In this document: positions 12,001 through 17,943 of the stretch, piece after piece
Layout: each line of letters opens with the position of its first letter
Numbering within the stretch: position 1 is the stretch's first letter
Assembly: GCA_029261295.1 (NCBI GenBank)
Contig: JAJDBP010000009.1
Location: 62,001 to 126,000 of the forward strand
Direction of reading: 5' to 3'
Length of the DNA stretch: 64,000 nucleotides
Origin: Nitrospirales bacterium
Lineage (GTDB): Bacteria; Nitrospirota; Nitrospiria; Nitrospirales; UBA8639
Notes under the pieces: generated by a model
Told to the model about the DNA's origin: nothing
Seen by the model: the letters and a program-made list of their open reading frames with translations, nothing else
Database searches by the model: none
Position numbers and translations under genes: made by a program

Positions 12001-12884
12001 GAGCCCTACGCTTTTTGGGCGCCCCTGACTTTGAAAACCCGACAGATGTCGGTGGTAACAATGTGTATGACGTTCAGGTGCAGGTGAGTGATGGTGCCGG
12101 GGGTACGGATACACAGTCGCTGGCTATTTCGGTAACAGATGTTTTTGAGGGGGCAGCTCCTCCGCCGCCACCTGATCTTGTCCCGGAGCCTGAACCCGAA
12201 GCCACACCGGAACCAAGTCCTGAGCCCGACCCTGACCCAACGCCCACACCTCAAGATCCAGAGGCCTCCAGTAGCGCAGGGGATTCTGTGGCGAGTAATG
12301 TGGATGAGGCCGGGGGAATGGGGCGAGGTCCCGAAGAGTCGAGTGCCCAAGGCTCCAATCGGGAGCAGGTGGATGTGCTGGGCTTGCCTCCGTTATTGCG
12401 TCCAGCCTCCTGGGCGACGACGGCCGATCAAATTCGTGCTTATTATCCTGAAACGGAAGGGCTGACCCAATCCGAATTATCGCCGGAATTCCTTCAGCAG
12501 TTGAATGGATTTTCCGAAGAATTAGAAGAAACGCTTGAAGAGGAAACCGAGAGTCGTTCGCGTTTTGGGGAGATGATCAAGGGGACCGGGTTAACATTGT
12601 CGGCCGGGTTTGTCGCCTGGATGGTGCGTGGGGGCACCTTGGTGGCAGGGTTAATGGCCTCCTTGCCAGCTTGGCGGCAATTTGATCCGGTGCCTATCTT
12701 AGGGATGGACAAAAAAGGCAAAGAGGCGTGGACACGCCGAGTGCAGGAAGCCGCAAACATGGAAGCGCGCGAACATCAAGGATTAGAGCAAATTCTACAG
12801 GCGAATACGACTACAGGTGAGAGTCCGATGCCTCCCGCCACTTCTGAAAAACCGGTAAAGACCCCACCTGCAACTTTCTCATGA
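3..12884 (+). CDS. Giant modular DUF4347/LamG/cadherin/beta-helix surface protein, 5' end outside window
   Basis: The frame is open from base 3, so the TTG at 63 is probably not the start and the gene likely begins left of the window. Numbering from base 63 (4273 residues), the N-terminus has the LEPRIMFDGA motif typical of such giants. A DUF4347 domain follows (about 70-233, with His124 in ISHG and Cys168 in YGC), then LamG-like modules (about 240-680, 760-965, 985-1220, 2160-2380), cadherin-like modules, two CSLREA-like segments (SLREAIEA) each leading into a beta-helix array, and four 119-residue repeats. A Pro/Glu-rich linker (about 4033-4065) precedes a conserved C-terminal region with a hydrophobic segment near 4182-4208, suggesting membrane anchoring. 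The role is probably adhesion or biofilm matrix, exported by a type I-like route encoded elsewhere. The stop overlaps the next gene by ATGA. Confidence 0.9.
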   Translation, partial: SKKKKILEPELEAPSGGIGLLVALEPRIMFDGAALATGAEVLQDTATTEQTQIPGIDGDTATDSSTTEASDDALWTSGLSLSAPSDRKEIVFIDTSVEDFQTLMEGIDPNAEVILLDSTRDGIEQIAEILGERTDIDAVHIISHGDSGELRLGTGVLNMASMQGDYADDLATINQALTDEADFLIYGCNFGEGAGGQEAATLLAELTGADIAASDDLTGAETLGGDWDLEVQTGTIESAVIVDTQAQEAFVGVLDITTGLVGNWTLDSDATDSSGNSYDGTLTGDAAIDTTDATDIVGAGKLSLDGSGDYVNLDAHVAGFSGLTEGTIAGWVRVTDAGENILFSVSDKDDAQSVAKFGIEAGGQVKWLASEGGLDVLAYSTQTVNDGAWHHIAVTVNSGGNTLYIDGVVASVSYSAGSAATTNFFNNVSDIDAVDIGRSVRAGAPEGEFNGLADEVRVYDRALSVADINELVAQAPTSVGEIGHWTFDANANDSSGNNNNGTLTNGAAIDTTDTTDQVGVAKLSLDGTNDYVDLSAHINNFEDLTQGTISAWIKTTGTNEAIFSLSGNGDADSHATLMVGATGYLTFEVWDNDSPLLAVYNGNGPTINDGAWHHVAVSVDASGNSLYLDGVKISNGDLIYDTGSSNTSAFFDEIGSRDSLAIGRTENDSGGRWYFSGLIDDVHVHNRALSTAIIAQLAQEGPVANDDTVTTDMNTAVNINVAANDTDLDGETITVLDVSNPTNGTVVNNGDGTVTYTPTTSYTGADSFTYVTADLDDTTSYWRLDGDATDSVSSNDGTITGTTTVEGNYGDALSFDEVDDKVVVSDFAMSDEFSISFQIKIDDNTGSLFQYIYSHGDIDTTNSLNIFLNEATHGTDPNMLRTVIRDTNDTLSNTALEFDASAIIGDGNWHTYTLTVASGEGAKVYLDGVVQNTDATRGGDAFDPATDIYFGAKHDLDVDRFFGGSLDSVQVFNRALSSAEINNTIAGGSSLGTVNVTVNANTAPTDIEAIATTDGGLSLNEDGGNDAYLIADDGSAIIGGLTSLTAEVRFSMDSFSNSTNFFSYATAGDDNTFKFNIRDNGDLSLSINSVKVNSSAMDYRLLADGAQHTLSVTWNSTGGVWEMFVDGYSMDSGSGLETGVTLAGGGTLVMGNDQDSVDGGYDPAAEVSATLYDARIFNDVRTSTEIGDNYYTTVSSGESGLVANWTFNDLTTGGVVTDTVTGNDLTVKHASGGGFVTSTPVLTLEVNENVANGTVVGTVLGTDPEADSLIYSLTDDASGRFTIDGNTGVITVADGSLLNYENNTSHTITVRISDGSQTYDEVYTINVNNLAEGVIVVDTTSDTSDGDTDSLDTLLQNKGADGVISLREAIEAANNTSGTDTINFNILDALVGGAHTIDVLSALPDITDTVIIDGTSEPDFGGTPIIELDGSSAGAVDGLRLLAGSDGSTIQGLVINQFGSQGIEINNSDGNTIAGNYIGTDVTGTIDLGNGSAGIYLFSAQNNTIGGTTAVARNLISGNQGSGILRQGSNGGNVIQGNYIGTDVTGTLDLGNSQNGIAFAGSGADTIGGAVAGAGNVISGNNFSGISIGVGADGVTIQGNYIGTNAAGTGAIANSGDGLALSSDNNQVGGTSALARNVISGNTGDGLQIAGDNNTVEGNYIGINAAGTGYLGNALQGVFITSNADGNTIGGTVAGARNVISGNDEDGIRLDNATNTTIQGNYVGLNAAGTAAIGNSQEGINLLNTTTGTTIGGTAAGARNVVSGNAGEGILIGGTSTGSVVQGNYIGTDAAGTADVGNASSGIHISADGITVGGTTAGARNIISGNAQDGITVSGASNTVIQGNYIGTDVTGTADLGNSDEGIEVVSATNTTIGGSVVGARNVIAGNTSAGIRDDSTGTTIRGNYIGVDSTGAATLANSFGIQTWSSSTNSIIGGSGANEGNVIGGNTNQGIILYSGSGHTVQGNYIGTDASGTVDLGNGQNGIYLSSASNNLIGGTGVGEGNTVAFNGANGVGVGSGTGNAILGNQIYSNTDLGIDLSGGTEDGFGVTSNDVSDVDTGANNLQNYPVLSAVSTTGSQVTITGSLNSTATTTFRIEFFASAAADGSGYGEAERYLGFATVTTDGSGNATISETISAVVTGGEYVTATATVIDDAGQVGVDDALAYGNTSEFGLSAFVTAAPTDLSSGIELNTDSGNDAYLVDASSGLTYLNGNTGFTAEFSFSDLQVPTTSATLYSNRDAGSSFSWLAIQADGTLDWTGYTTTAQFAQLFDGDQHSVAVTWDVPTGSLQFYVDGAFVEAVAGPAGATTTAGGTLVVGQHLDYATGTFDPDDHFSGTIHDVRFWDDVRTSGEISLNYLHKFDSTTVPTGLVANWRMDGFDGSNEVVDIVSGNNLSIGHAADVGFTSSTPIDTLNIDENAVNGTRVGFVMPTDPEVATNTFTFSMTDVSNNFQIDVNTGEITVAVTNTLDYETNTSHNVDVTVTDADGNSYLETLTISVNDINDAPVNTVPGAQVVAEDTALGLSGLSVNDVDGNLSTVQLGVTQGTVTVTLSGGATISGGANGSGTLTLSGTQADINATLASLSYQGTLNYTGADTLTMTSTDGNSATDVDVVGITVTGVNDAPVNTVPGAQVVAEDTALGISGISVNDVDGNLSTVQLAVTQGTVTVTLSGGTSISAGTNGTSTLTLSGTQADINATLASLSYQGNLNYTGADTLTVTSADGNSATDVDVVGITVGMFVDTTSDVSDGDISSTAALLANKGADGFISLREAIEATNNTGGLDTIGFNIGLTDAGHVYYQDDATGGSLSTVTSTTLADGSIADFDADYVGGSGQGFSWWQIEPTSLLPTITDSVIIDGATQAGWQAGRPVIELTGSLAGTGANFNGLTVSSSTGSTIQGLAINQFDWDGIQLNGSGNHSVVGNFIGTDITGTVDLGNRISGIEVSAGSNGNVIGGSTLAERNIIAGNNQFDVVLGSGTGNTVQGNYLGVDVTGMNLLSSTYGLRIFGDNNQIGGTGVGEENVIAGIRLETSAQTNTFEGNFIGTNAVGTGSLGFSLGMVVYGSDNVIGGTSAGAGNVISGNSSSGIWLSGASATGNFIQGNYIGTDITGTVALGNGDGIRISGGASNNTIGGTTVGARNIISGNTSDGIEISDATTTGNIVQGNYIGTDVTGTADLGNTQYGINISAGATNSQIGGTVVGARNIISGNNFSGIVITGSGTDGHVIEGNYIGTDVTGAAAIGNTFHGINISTNAANNRIGGTTAGAGNLIANNLQDGVTLSTSSTGNSILSNQIHSNGALGIDLANDGVTANDVGDADAGANNLQNFPVLSTVVTTGSQVTINGTFNSTATTTYRIEFFASVTADGSGYGEAERYLGFATVTTDGSGNATINSTLTAAVVAGEFVTATATVDLGGGNYGDSSEFALNVAAVVGSAAPVITNLGGDALAYTEGDGAVVIDQSTNAAVTDADSSDLDTGTLTVSFQAGSDNAEDELAIQNQGTGAGQIGVSGSNVTYQGVTIGTFTGGTGGTDLVITLNANADATAVSALTQTITYENTDTDNPTTGARTVRYVLTDGDGGTSANYDTTVTVSGANDAPVNTVPGAQVVAEDTALGISGLSVNDVDGNLSTVQLGVTQGTVTVTLSGGATISAGVNGSGTLTLSGTQADINATLASLSYQGTLNYSGADTLTMTSTDGNSATDVDTVGITVSGVNDAPVNTVPGAQVVAEDTALGISGLSVNDVDGNLSTVQLGVTQGTVTVTLSGGATISAGANGTNTLTLSGTQTDINATLASLSYQGDLNYNGADTLTVTSTDGNSATDVDAVGITVTAVNDEQSLDTNGGLTLPQSTQAVITNAMLSTSDVDHALNQIVYTITADSIHGTIRLGGTPLGVSSTFTQADIDGGLLSYQDTDIGTTADAFSFTVDDGVGAATAGTFTITVTPVNVAPVITSHGGGASAGLALAENVTGVTTMTATDADGDPLTYSIVGGADAARFAVDASTGALRFLGAPDFENPTDVGGNNVYDVQVQVSDGAGGTDTQSLAISVTDVFEGAAPPPPPDLVPEPEPEATPEPSPEPDPDPTPTPQDPEASSSAGDSVASNVDEAGGMGRGPEESSAQGSNREQVDVLGLPPLLRPASWATTADQIRAYYPETEGLTQSELSPEFLQQLNGFSEELEETLEEETESRSRFGEMIKGTGLTLSAGFVAWMVRGGTLVAGLMASLPAWRQFDPVPILGMDKKGKEAWTRRVQEAANMEAREHQGLEQILQANTTTGESPMPPATSEKPVKTPPATFS
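4315..6110 (+). repeat. Beta-helix repeat array 1 within the giant gene (nine units)
   Basis: Nine imperfect units of about 59-63 residues carry the pattern NYIGTDxxGTxxLGN followed by IGGTxxGARNxISGN. Units begin near 4428, 4614, 4800, 4977, 5163, 5352, 5535, 5712 and 5898. The short alternating pattern of Gly, Asn and aliphatic residues is typical of right-handed parallel beta-helices (NosD/CSLREA-type proteins). The array follows a CSLREA-like segment at about 4000-4160. Confidence 0.85.
7503..8207 (+). repeat. Tandem pair of 119-residue Ig/cadherin-like repeats (units 1 and 2)
   Basis: Two units start at 7503 and 7860 with NDAPVNTVPGAQVVAEDTAL and share the same length (357 bp) and domain pattern. 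Unit 2 loses the last few residues where it joins the second CSLREA-like segment. They are close homologues of the pair at 10776-11489. Confidence 0.9.
8640..9850 (+). repeat. Beta-helix repeat array 2 within the giant gene (six units)
   Basis: Six units of the same NYIGTD/IGGT/ISGN type as array 1 follow a second CSLREA-like segment at about 8215-8360. The following module at 9960-10280 (GSQVTINGTFNSTATTTYRI) closely matches the module after array 1 at 6200-6520. A block of about 2 kb (CSLREA, helix array, trailing module) therefore appears to have been duplicated within the gene. Confidence 0.85.
10776..11489 (+). repeat. Tandem pair of near-identical 357-bp repeats (units 3 and 4)
   Basis: Units start at 10776 and 11133, each exactly 357 bp. 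By eye, the first 170 or so bases of the two units differ at only two or three positions, far closer than the surrounding modules. This indicates recent duplication or gene conversion and a region prone to copy-number change. Confidence 0.9.
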
Positions 12885-14398
12885 AGCGTCCTACTCCACT
12901 TCTTTGGATCAGTTTCGGGCTCGTTTCCCTGACCCTCAGTATTCTCCTGATGAGCGATCTGGCCGTGAACCTGATCCCCGATCAAGCGGTCGAGATTTTC
13001 GAATATCGTCAAAAATATAGTGAAGCGCTTGCCGTTCAATATTCTCTTTTAGCTGAAAATGGAGATAGTCGCGCTATCCAAGAAGCGTTTGACTTATTGG
13101 TTGAACGGAATGCGGACATTCTTTCTGCGGCTGTGGTGCTGGCGAATGGTCAAACATTAGCTTTGGCCGGACGGCATCAAGAGACTTGGAATCAGCCCAC
13201 TGGTGATTCTTCCACTCCCGATCATATTCAAGTACCCATTTATAACCAGGCCAAACGCTGGGGGACAGTACAGCTGCGGTTCCAATCTCTTGGAGAGAAA
13301 GAGTGGCTGGATTGGTTGAAGGACCCTTGGGTTCAATTTTTAGGGATGGTGGTTGGATCAGCTTTTATGGGCTATTTTCTCTATATGAAACGGACGCTTC
13401 GACAATTGGACCCTAGCTCGGTTGTTCCGTTGCGGGTGAAAGCGGCGTTTGATGTATTAGTTGAAAGCGTGGTGCTATTGGACAATGCCGAACGGATCGT
13501 ATTGGCGAATCGAGCTTTTGGTGAAGTGTTAGGGAAAGATCCCCTTACGCTTGTTGGCAAACGACTGGATGAATTCTGTTGGACATCTGTTCCTTCAGCA
13601 CCTCCTTTGGGTAAATTTCCCTGGACGACTGCACGAGAAGATAAATGCCTAGAGTTAGATTTTCCGATCATGCTGCCAGACGTCTCAGGAAAACTGTTGA
13701 AATTTAGAATGAATTGCACCCCTATTTTAAATGATGGTGAAAATGTCCAAGGTCTTTTGGTTTCTATGGATGATGTGACCAAGTTAGATGAAACCATTCG
13801 TGCATTGGAATCTTCAAAGGCGGAATTAGAAAGTCTGGCGATGCGCGATCCGTTAACTGGTTGCTTTAATCGACGTGCCTTGTTCGAAGCTTTTGAAGAT
13901 CTTGCCCAAGTGAGCACATCGGAGGGAACTGACCTAGGGTGTATTATGAGCGATATTGATCACTTTAAATCATTTAATGATCGGTTTGGTCATGCGGTTG
14001 GTGATCAAGTGATTCAGGTTGTGTCCAAAATTCTTTCCACGACCATCCGTCCCACCGATATTTTGGGACGGTATGGAGGGGAGGAATTTTGTATTTTGTT
14101 ACCTGGCCAAGGGCCAGAAGGAACCGCTCGGGCTGCTGAACGTCTTCGAGAGGCTATTGAGGTACAAGCCAGTCAAGCCGTGCGAACGACAGAAGGCACG
14201 AAAATTTTAATGAGCTTTGGGGTGTCATGCTTTTCATTGGGGGCAGCAGATCCTCTCGAATTAGTCGATCAGGCGGATAAGGCCCTGTATGCGGCCAAGG
14301 AAGGTGGGCGCAATCAAGTGGGGCAATGGACTACAGATGGCCCACAGGCAGGTATCCCTATTGAAATTGAGGTTGAGTTAGTTGGCGCTGAGTCATAA
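12881..14398 (+). CDS. Membrane-bound PAS-GGDEF diguanylate cyclase
   Basis: This 505-residue protein should make c-di-GMP from two GTP at the inner membrane. A first transmembrane segment (about 7-27), a periplasmic stretch and a second transmembrane segment (about 149-170) precede a PAS-like domain (about 185-305) and a GGDEF domain (about 325-490). The domain starts with DPLTGCFNRR, and the active-site motif GGEEF is intact at 399-403. RPTD at 390-393 lies exactly five residues before it, the position of the allosteric I-site (RxxD), so product inhibition is expected. The ATG overlaps the TGA of the giant surface-protein gene (ATGA), indicating translational coupling and a shared role in attachment or biofilm control. 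Confidence 0.95.
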   Translation: MKRPTPLLWISFGLVSLTLSILLMSDLAVNLIPDQAVEIFEYRQKYSEALAVQYSLLAENGDSRAIQEAFDLLVERNADILSAAVVLANGQTLALAGRHQETWNQPTGDSSTPDHIQVPIYNQAKRWGTVQLRFQSLGEKEWLDWLKDPWVQFLGMVVGSAFMGYFLYMKRTLRQLDPSSVVPLRVKAAFDVLVESVVLLDNAERIVLANRAFGEVLGKDPLTLVGKRLDEFCWTSVPSAPPLGKFPWTTAREDKCLELDFPIMLPDVSGKLLKFRMNCTPILNDGENVQGLLVSMDDVTKLDETIRALESSKAELESLAMRDPLTGCFNRRALFEAFEDLAQVSTSEGTDLGCIMSDIDHFKSFNDRFGHAVGDQVIQVVSKILSTTIRPTDILGRYGGEEFCILLPGQGPEGTARAAERLREAIEVQASQAVRTTEGTKILMSFGVSCFSLGAADPLELVDQADKALYAAKEGGRNQVGQWTTDGPQAGIPIEIEVELVGAES

Positions 14399-14410
14399 GG
14401 GGTAGAGGGA

Positions 14411-14449
14411 TTAAAATAAAAGGGAGCAGTCTTTGTACAAAACTGCCCC
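14411..14449 (-). terminator. Rho-independent terminator of the TIGR04255 gene
   Basis: On the minus strand a stem made from 14442-14449 and 14422-14430 (GGGGCAGT with ACTGCTCCC, one bulge) encloses an 11-base loop and is followed by TTTTATTTT. It lies about 45 bases downstream of the minus-strand gene ending at 14495. It also sits just past the end of the convergent GGDEF gene. Confidence 0.7.
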
Positions 14450-14494
14450 ACATGTTGAGAAAAGTATGATGATTGTTAGGGATCGCTCGTAAAG

Positions 14495-15208
14495 TTAACC
14501 TTGTGGTTTCATGGCTTGATGGAGGGTATCGGTGACCCACAGTTTGAAAAAGCGCTGAGCTGATTGATGATATTCATTGAGTTTTCCATTTACGTCTGTT
14601 AGGGCATGTTGGCCATCCACGAAAAAGTCATGATCAATCAAATAGCCCATTTCCTGGACCGGTTGAGCAATGGGAACCAACCCATGTCGAATACAGACTA
14701 AATCTTTTCCCCCGTTTAAGCCCATGAGCACTTCACTATGGGTAGCCTTCAATTCTCCAGCGGTTCCAGCCCAAGCTAAATCCCCTGTCCATTTACCTTG
14801 AAGTAATTGATCCCATTCTAGATCTGTGACGCCTAAGGCTGACTTGCGGACGATGTTTCGGAAGCGTAAGCCAATGCGCTGTAAGAATTGAGGCGGATAA
14901 TCCTTTTGTAATGCGGTTATGGCCTGTTGGAAATATTTTGTGAAATTTTCCCATCCATCATATTGTCTGGCCACTAAGGTTAAGGCTCCTTTGCCTAATA
15001 CTAATTGCCAGCGTTGGTCTTCACTGGTGAAATTATACGCGGATTTGTCTTGGGTGAGAGCAAATAAGGGGAATAATGTTTTCACCCCCTCTTGAAAGCC
15101 CACGGGAGGGGCCGCAGATATTTTCAAGTTTGGTGGAAAAGTCAGTTGGCAGGTCACATCCACAAGTGGTGTTTGTTGATAGGTGGTGGTGGTCATGGCT
15201 TTAGGCAT
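14495..15208 (-). CDS. TIGR04255-family protein
   Basis: A 237-residue protein matching the pattern of the sporadically distributed TIGR04255 family: an early FPPNL-K/I segment, GFQ near residue 40, and IGLRFRN in the middle. The function of the family is unknown. The longer frame reaches 15256, but the ATG at 15208 is preferred because AAAGGAC lies about nine bases upstream. It follows the HDOD gene on the same strand and ends before a clear terminator. TIGR04255 genes are sometimes found in accessory or defence-like contexts, but nothing nearby supports that here. Confidence 0.75.
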   Translation of the reverse strand: MPKAMTTTTYQQTPLVDVTCQLTFPPNLKISAAPPVGFQEGVKTLFPLFALTQDKSAYNFTSEDQRWQLVLGKGALTLVARQYDGWENFTKYFQQAITALQKDYPPQFLQRIGLRFRNIVRKSALGVTDLEWDQLLQGKWTGDLAWAGTAGELKATHSEVLMGLNGGKDLVCIRHGLVPIAQPVQEMGYLIDHDFFVDGQHALTDVNGKLNEYHQSAQRFFKLWVTDTLHQAMKPQG

Positions 15209-15345
15209 GATTAAATGGTCCTTTCGTCTTTTTTGCATTTCACCTATTGAAGTCATGAAGTTAGGGTGAGAACCATCAAACTCTTTGTTCTTTTTGTTGC
15301 CGCTGTTTTAATTTGTATTTTTTAGAGCGATTAGAATCCTTCATG

Positions 15346-16206
15346 CTAGGAAACTTGAAGTTGGGCTTCTTCCATGAGGTCTAACATTGAGGAGAGTTGT
15401 TTGCCTGCCTCAATGAGGCAGATTTTTACATTGTCTTCATCGAGACCTGTAAGGGTCCATGACTCTGGGGCCACTAAACTTTCCCAATTCCCATGTCCAT
15501 TTGGTGATTGAAACCCTTCTGTGAGAGCGAACGCAATGTTCAGTAATGCCGCTTCGAATTGGTGGTCGGCTGATCCATTTGGCTGATGTTGATGCCGAAT
15601 GGCTTCTCCTAGATTTTTTGGTAATTTCCAGGAGTCAACGAGCGCTTTTCCAATTTCGGTGTAATCAAACCCAATGAGGGTTTTTTCGACGTTTTGGATG
15701 GGTTCGCCCGTATTGCTCGCATTTTTTATGGCTTCTTCGGCTTGTTCTGGTAGATATTGATAGAGCAATAGATGCCCAATATCTCTCAATAATCCTTCCA
15801 CAAACATTCGCTCGCTATCCACCAAAAAGCACTTTCTTGCTAATTCTCGAGCAGCCAATCCGCTAAAGAAGCTATTGGCCCAATAAATGTTCATATTCAT
15901 GACCTGTTGGTTGAGCCCGGAGAAGGCCGTTGTCACGGACACGGCTAACACCAAATCATGTAAAGGCTGCATGCCTAATATTCCGACAGCACGTGAAATG
16001 GTTTCCACTTTTCTTGGCATGGCATAAAACGCACTATTCACCAGTTTCAAGACGATGGTGGTCATTCCTGGATCAATGCTAATTGCTGCCGAGAGGTCCG
16101 TCATTGTGGACTCTGGGTCGTCAATGACTTTTTTGACCTCCAAATACACTTCAGGTAGGGAGACTAAGGATGTGCAATTATCGACGATTTCATTAGGGCT
16201 TTTCAT
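15346..16206 (-). CDS. HDOD-domain signalling protein
   Basis: This 286-residue protein consists essentially of one HDOD domain, a catalytically inactive relative of HD phosphohydrolases used in signalling. Recognisable elements are the N-terminal LPEVYLEVKKVIDDP segment, IDPGMTTIVLKLVNSAFY, and the GLLRDIGHLLLY region where HD enzymes would have metal ligands. The following helical part contains LVDSWKLPKNLGEAIRHQH. It is a paralogue of the HDOD protein at 41658-42644. In other bacteria such proteins tie c-di-GMP or two-component signals to motility and stress; the partner here is not known. Confidence 0.9.
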   Translation of the reverse strand: MKSPNEIVDNCTSLVSLPEVYLEVKKVIDDPESTMTDLSAAISIDPGMTTIVLKLVNSAFYAMPRKVETISRAVGILGMQPLHDLVLAVSVTTAFSGLNQQVMNMNIYWANSFFSGLAARELARKCFLVDSERMFVEGLLRDIGHLLLYQYLPEQAEEAIKNASNTGEPIQNVEKTLIGFDYTEIGKALVDSWKLPKNLGEAIRHQHQPNGSADHQFEAALLNIAFALTEGFQSPNGHGNWESLVAPESWTLTGLDEDNVKICLIEAGKQLSSMLDLMEEAQLQVS

Positions 16207-16388
16207 AGAATGGTCTTTTTTTCAAATAGGGTGAAGGACGGCAAGAGTCTTCCCATGCGTCTTTTTCGGATTGTTATTGATTAATCTTGACAGATGGGAG
16301 TGGCAGGATCGTGATAAGGGGAACCCTCCTGATTTTGAGGAGAGTTTTTGGAGAGTGCTGTTGTTTGTTCTTGGGTGTAGGCTAGAGC

Positions 16389-17783
16389 TTATATCTGTGG
16401 AGGGTCAGTAGGGGTGGATTTTGAAGCTGGAGAATGGGATTGATGAATGCGGTTTTTCCCCCATGTAATAAGTCCATAGGAGAGGAGAAGGGCAATGGGG
16501 ACGAATATTCCTGAGGCAAGAGTCTCATTCGGTAGCCATCCTATCTCATGAAGAGCTTTAAAGAGATAATGGGCTAATCCACTCAGATAATACGCAATGA
16601 CAATGACCGATAATCCTTCGACGGTTTGTTGCAAAATTGCTTGGCTTTTGGTGGTTTGATCTACACTGGCTAAGAGCTTCGTATTTTGATCTTGAAGGAG
16701 CAAATTTTGTTCTTGTCGTGCGAGTTCAACTTGGGTGCGAAGGACAGCAATCGTTCCTTCGAAATCTTGTTCCAAGGCATGAATTCTCGTTAATAGTTGT
16801 TGGTACCCATCTGCCACCCCAGTAATTTTCCATCGAATATAATCCGAAATGGTCCGCCCAAATGGAAGGGAGCGTTCTTGTAAGGTTTTCAGGTTACTTT
16901 GCACAATACGGTCGTAAGGAACTGAGGCTGACAAGCGATATCGCATGGAATCGGCAAGACGCCCAACTTCCAAGAAATCTTGAGTGAGCCCTCCAAGCCA
17001 TTGTTGGAGCGTGCCGTGTGTGGCTCCGTTAAGTTCCTTCGTAATAAGACTACGTTGATATAGGTGGCGTTGTTCATACACCTGCACCTGATCTACTGAA
17101 CGGGAAAAGGCATTGTAAGGCAACAGGATCAAATGTGTGTAATTTTCAAGGGCAATGAGGATATCGATGAGCCGAGGAAGTTTGGCCACGAGTAGGTTTT
17201 GATCTGGGGCCCAAATGAGATAGCGTTCTCGGCCATGTTCATCGGGGGTAAAACTGGTGGCGATGGAAATGTCCTTTTCTAATACCTGACTTGCGTATAT
17301 TTGTGGGCCCGGTAAGACCGTGGCTAAATCTTCCTGGTCATAACTTCGCGCTGGTGTAATGAGTAAGTCTAAGGCGTTGACGGCTAAGCCCAGAGGGCTT
17401 AAGGGAAAGGCGTAGCCAGGAAAGGTTATTGGACCAAAACCCACCAACGGGTTGGGGCTATGGGGGATATGCCATATTTGATAACTATAATATTCAGTGT
17501 GGGCCTCCCACTTTGCGAGCAAAAGATCTCCATTAGCGGAACTCTTGACGCCGAATCCTACCTTATCTTCAATAACTGTTTGAGATGGTTCAATTTCCAG
17601 ACAGGTAAGAAGTTGCTGGAATTCCTTTCGGCATTGTGGTCGTTCAATGGCTGGATTTGCCATGCGATGGGCCGTGTGGTGAATGTGAGCGGGGGCATTG
17701 AGCCATTGCTCCCAATATCTTTCTTGGTCCTTGTGAAGTTGGCCGAGAAGGCTTTTTCCCGGTGATGAGGGTTTGAGGCTCAT
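16389..17783 (-). CDS. DUF3422-family membrane protein
   Basis: A 464-residue protein with a long soluble N-terminal domain, a coiled-coil-prone region (about 320-390, rich in Gln, Glu and Leu), and two C-terminal hydrophobic segments (about 393-410 and 425-445). The sequence QTVEGLSVIVIAYYLSGL just before the first hydrophobic segment is characteristic of DUF3422. The function of the family is not established. The topology suggests an inner-membrane protein with its large domain on one face. It is on the same strand as the flanking genes, but the spacing is over 150 bases on both sides. Confidence 0.85.
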   Translation of the reverse strand: MSLKPSSPGKSLLGQLHKDQERYWEQWLNAPAHIHHTAHRMANPAIERPQCRKEFQQLLTCLEIEPSQTVIEDKVGFGVKSSANGDLLLAKWEAHTEYYSYQIWHIPHSPNPLVGFGPITFPGYAFPLSPLGLAVNALDLLITPARSYDQEDLATVLPGPQIYASQVLEKDISIATSFTPDEHGRERYLIWAPDQNLLVAKLPRLIDILIALENYTHLILLPYNAFSRSVDQVQVYEQRHLYQRSLITKELNGATHGTLQQWLGGLTQDFLEVGRLADSMRYRLSASVPYDRIVQSNLKTLQERSLPFGRTISDYIRWKITGVADGYQQLLTRIHALEQDFEGTIAVLRTQVELARQEQNLLLQDQNTKLLASVDQTTKSQAILQQTVEGLSVIVIAYYLSGLAHYLFKALHEIGWLPNETLASGIFVPIALLLSYGLITWGKNRIHQSHSPASKSTPTDPPQI

Positions 17784-17943
17784 AATTAGGTTCGTTAGGA
17801 TCCTGGAAATTGATTTGTTTCGGAATCACACATTTTGGTTTCAGGTTCTACCCTAGTTGGATAGAACGTCGCAAGAGGCTTTTCGTGTATTCTTTCTTGG
17901 TGAAGGAGCAAGATGTGGCGAGTGAATAGAACTGATAATGAAT

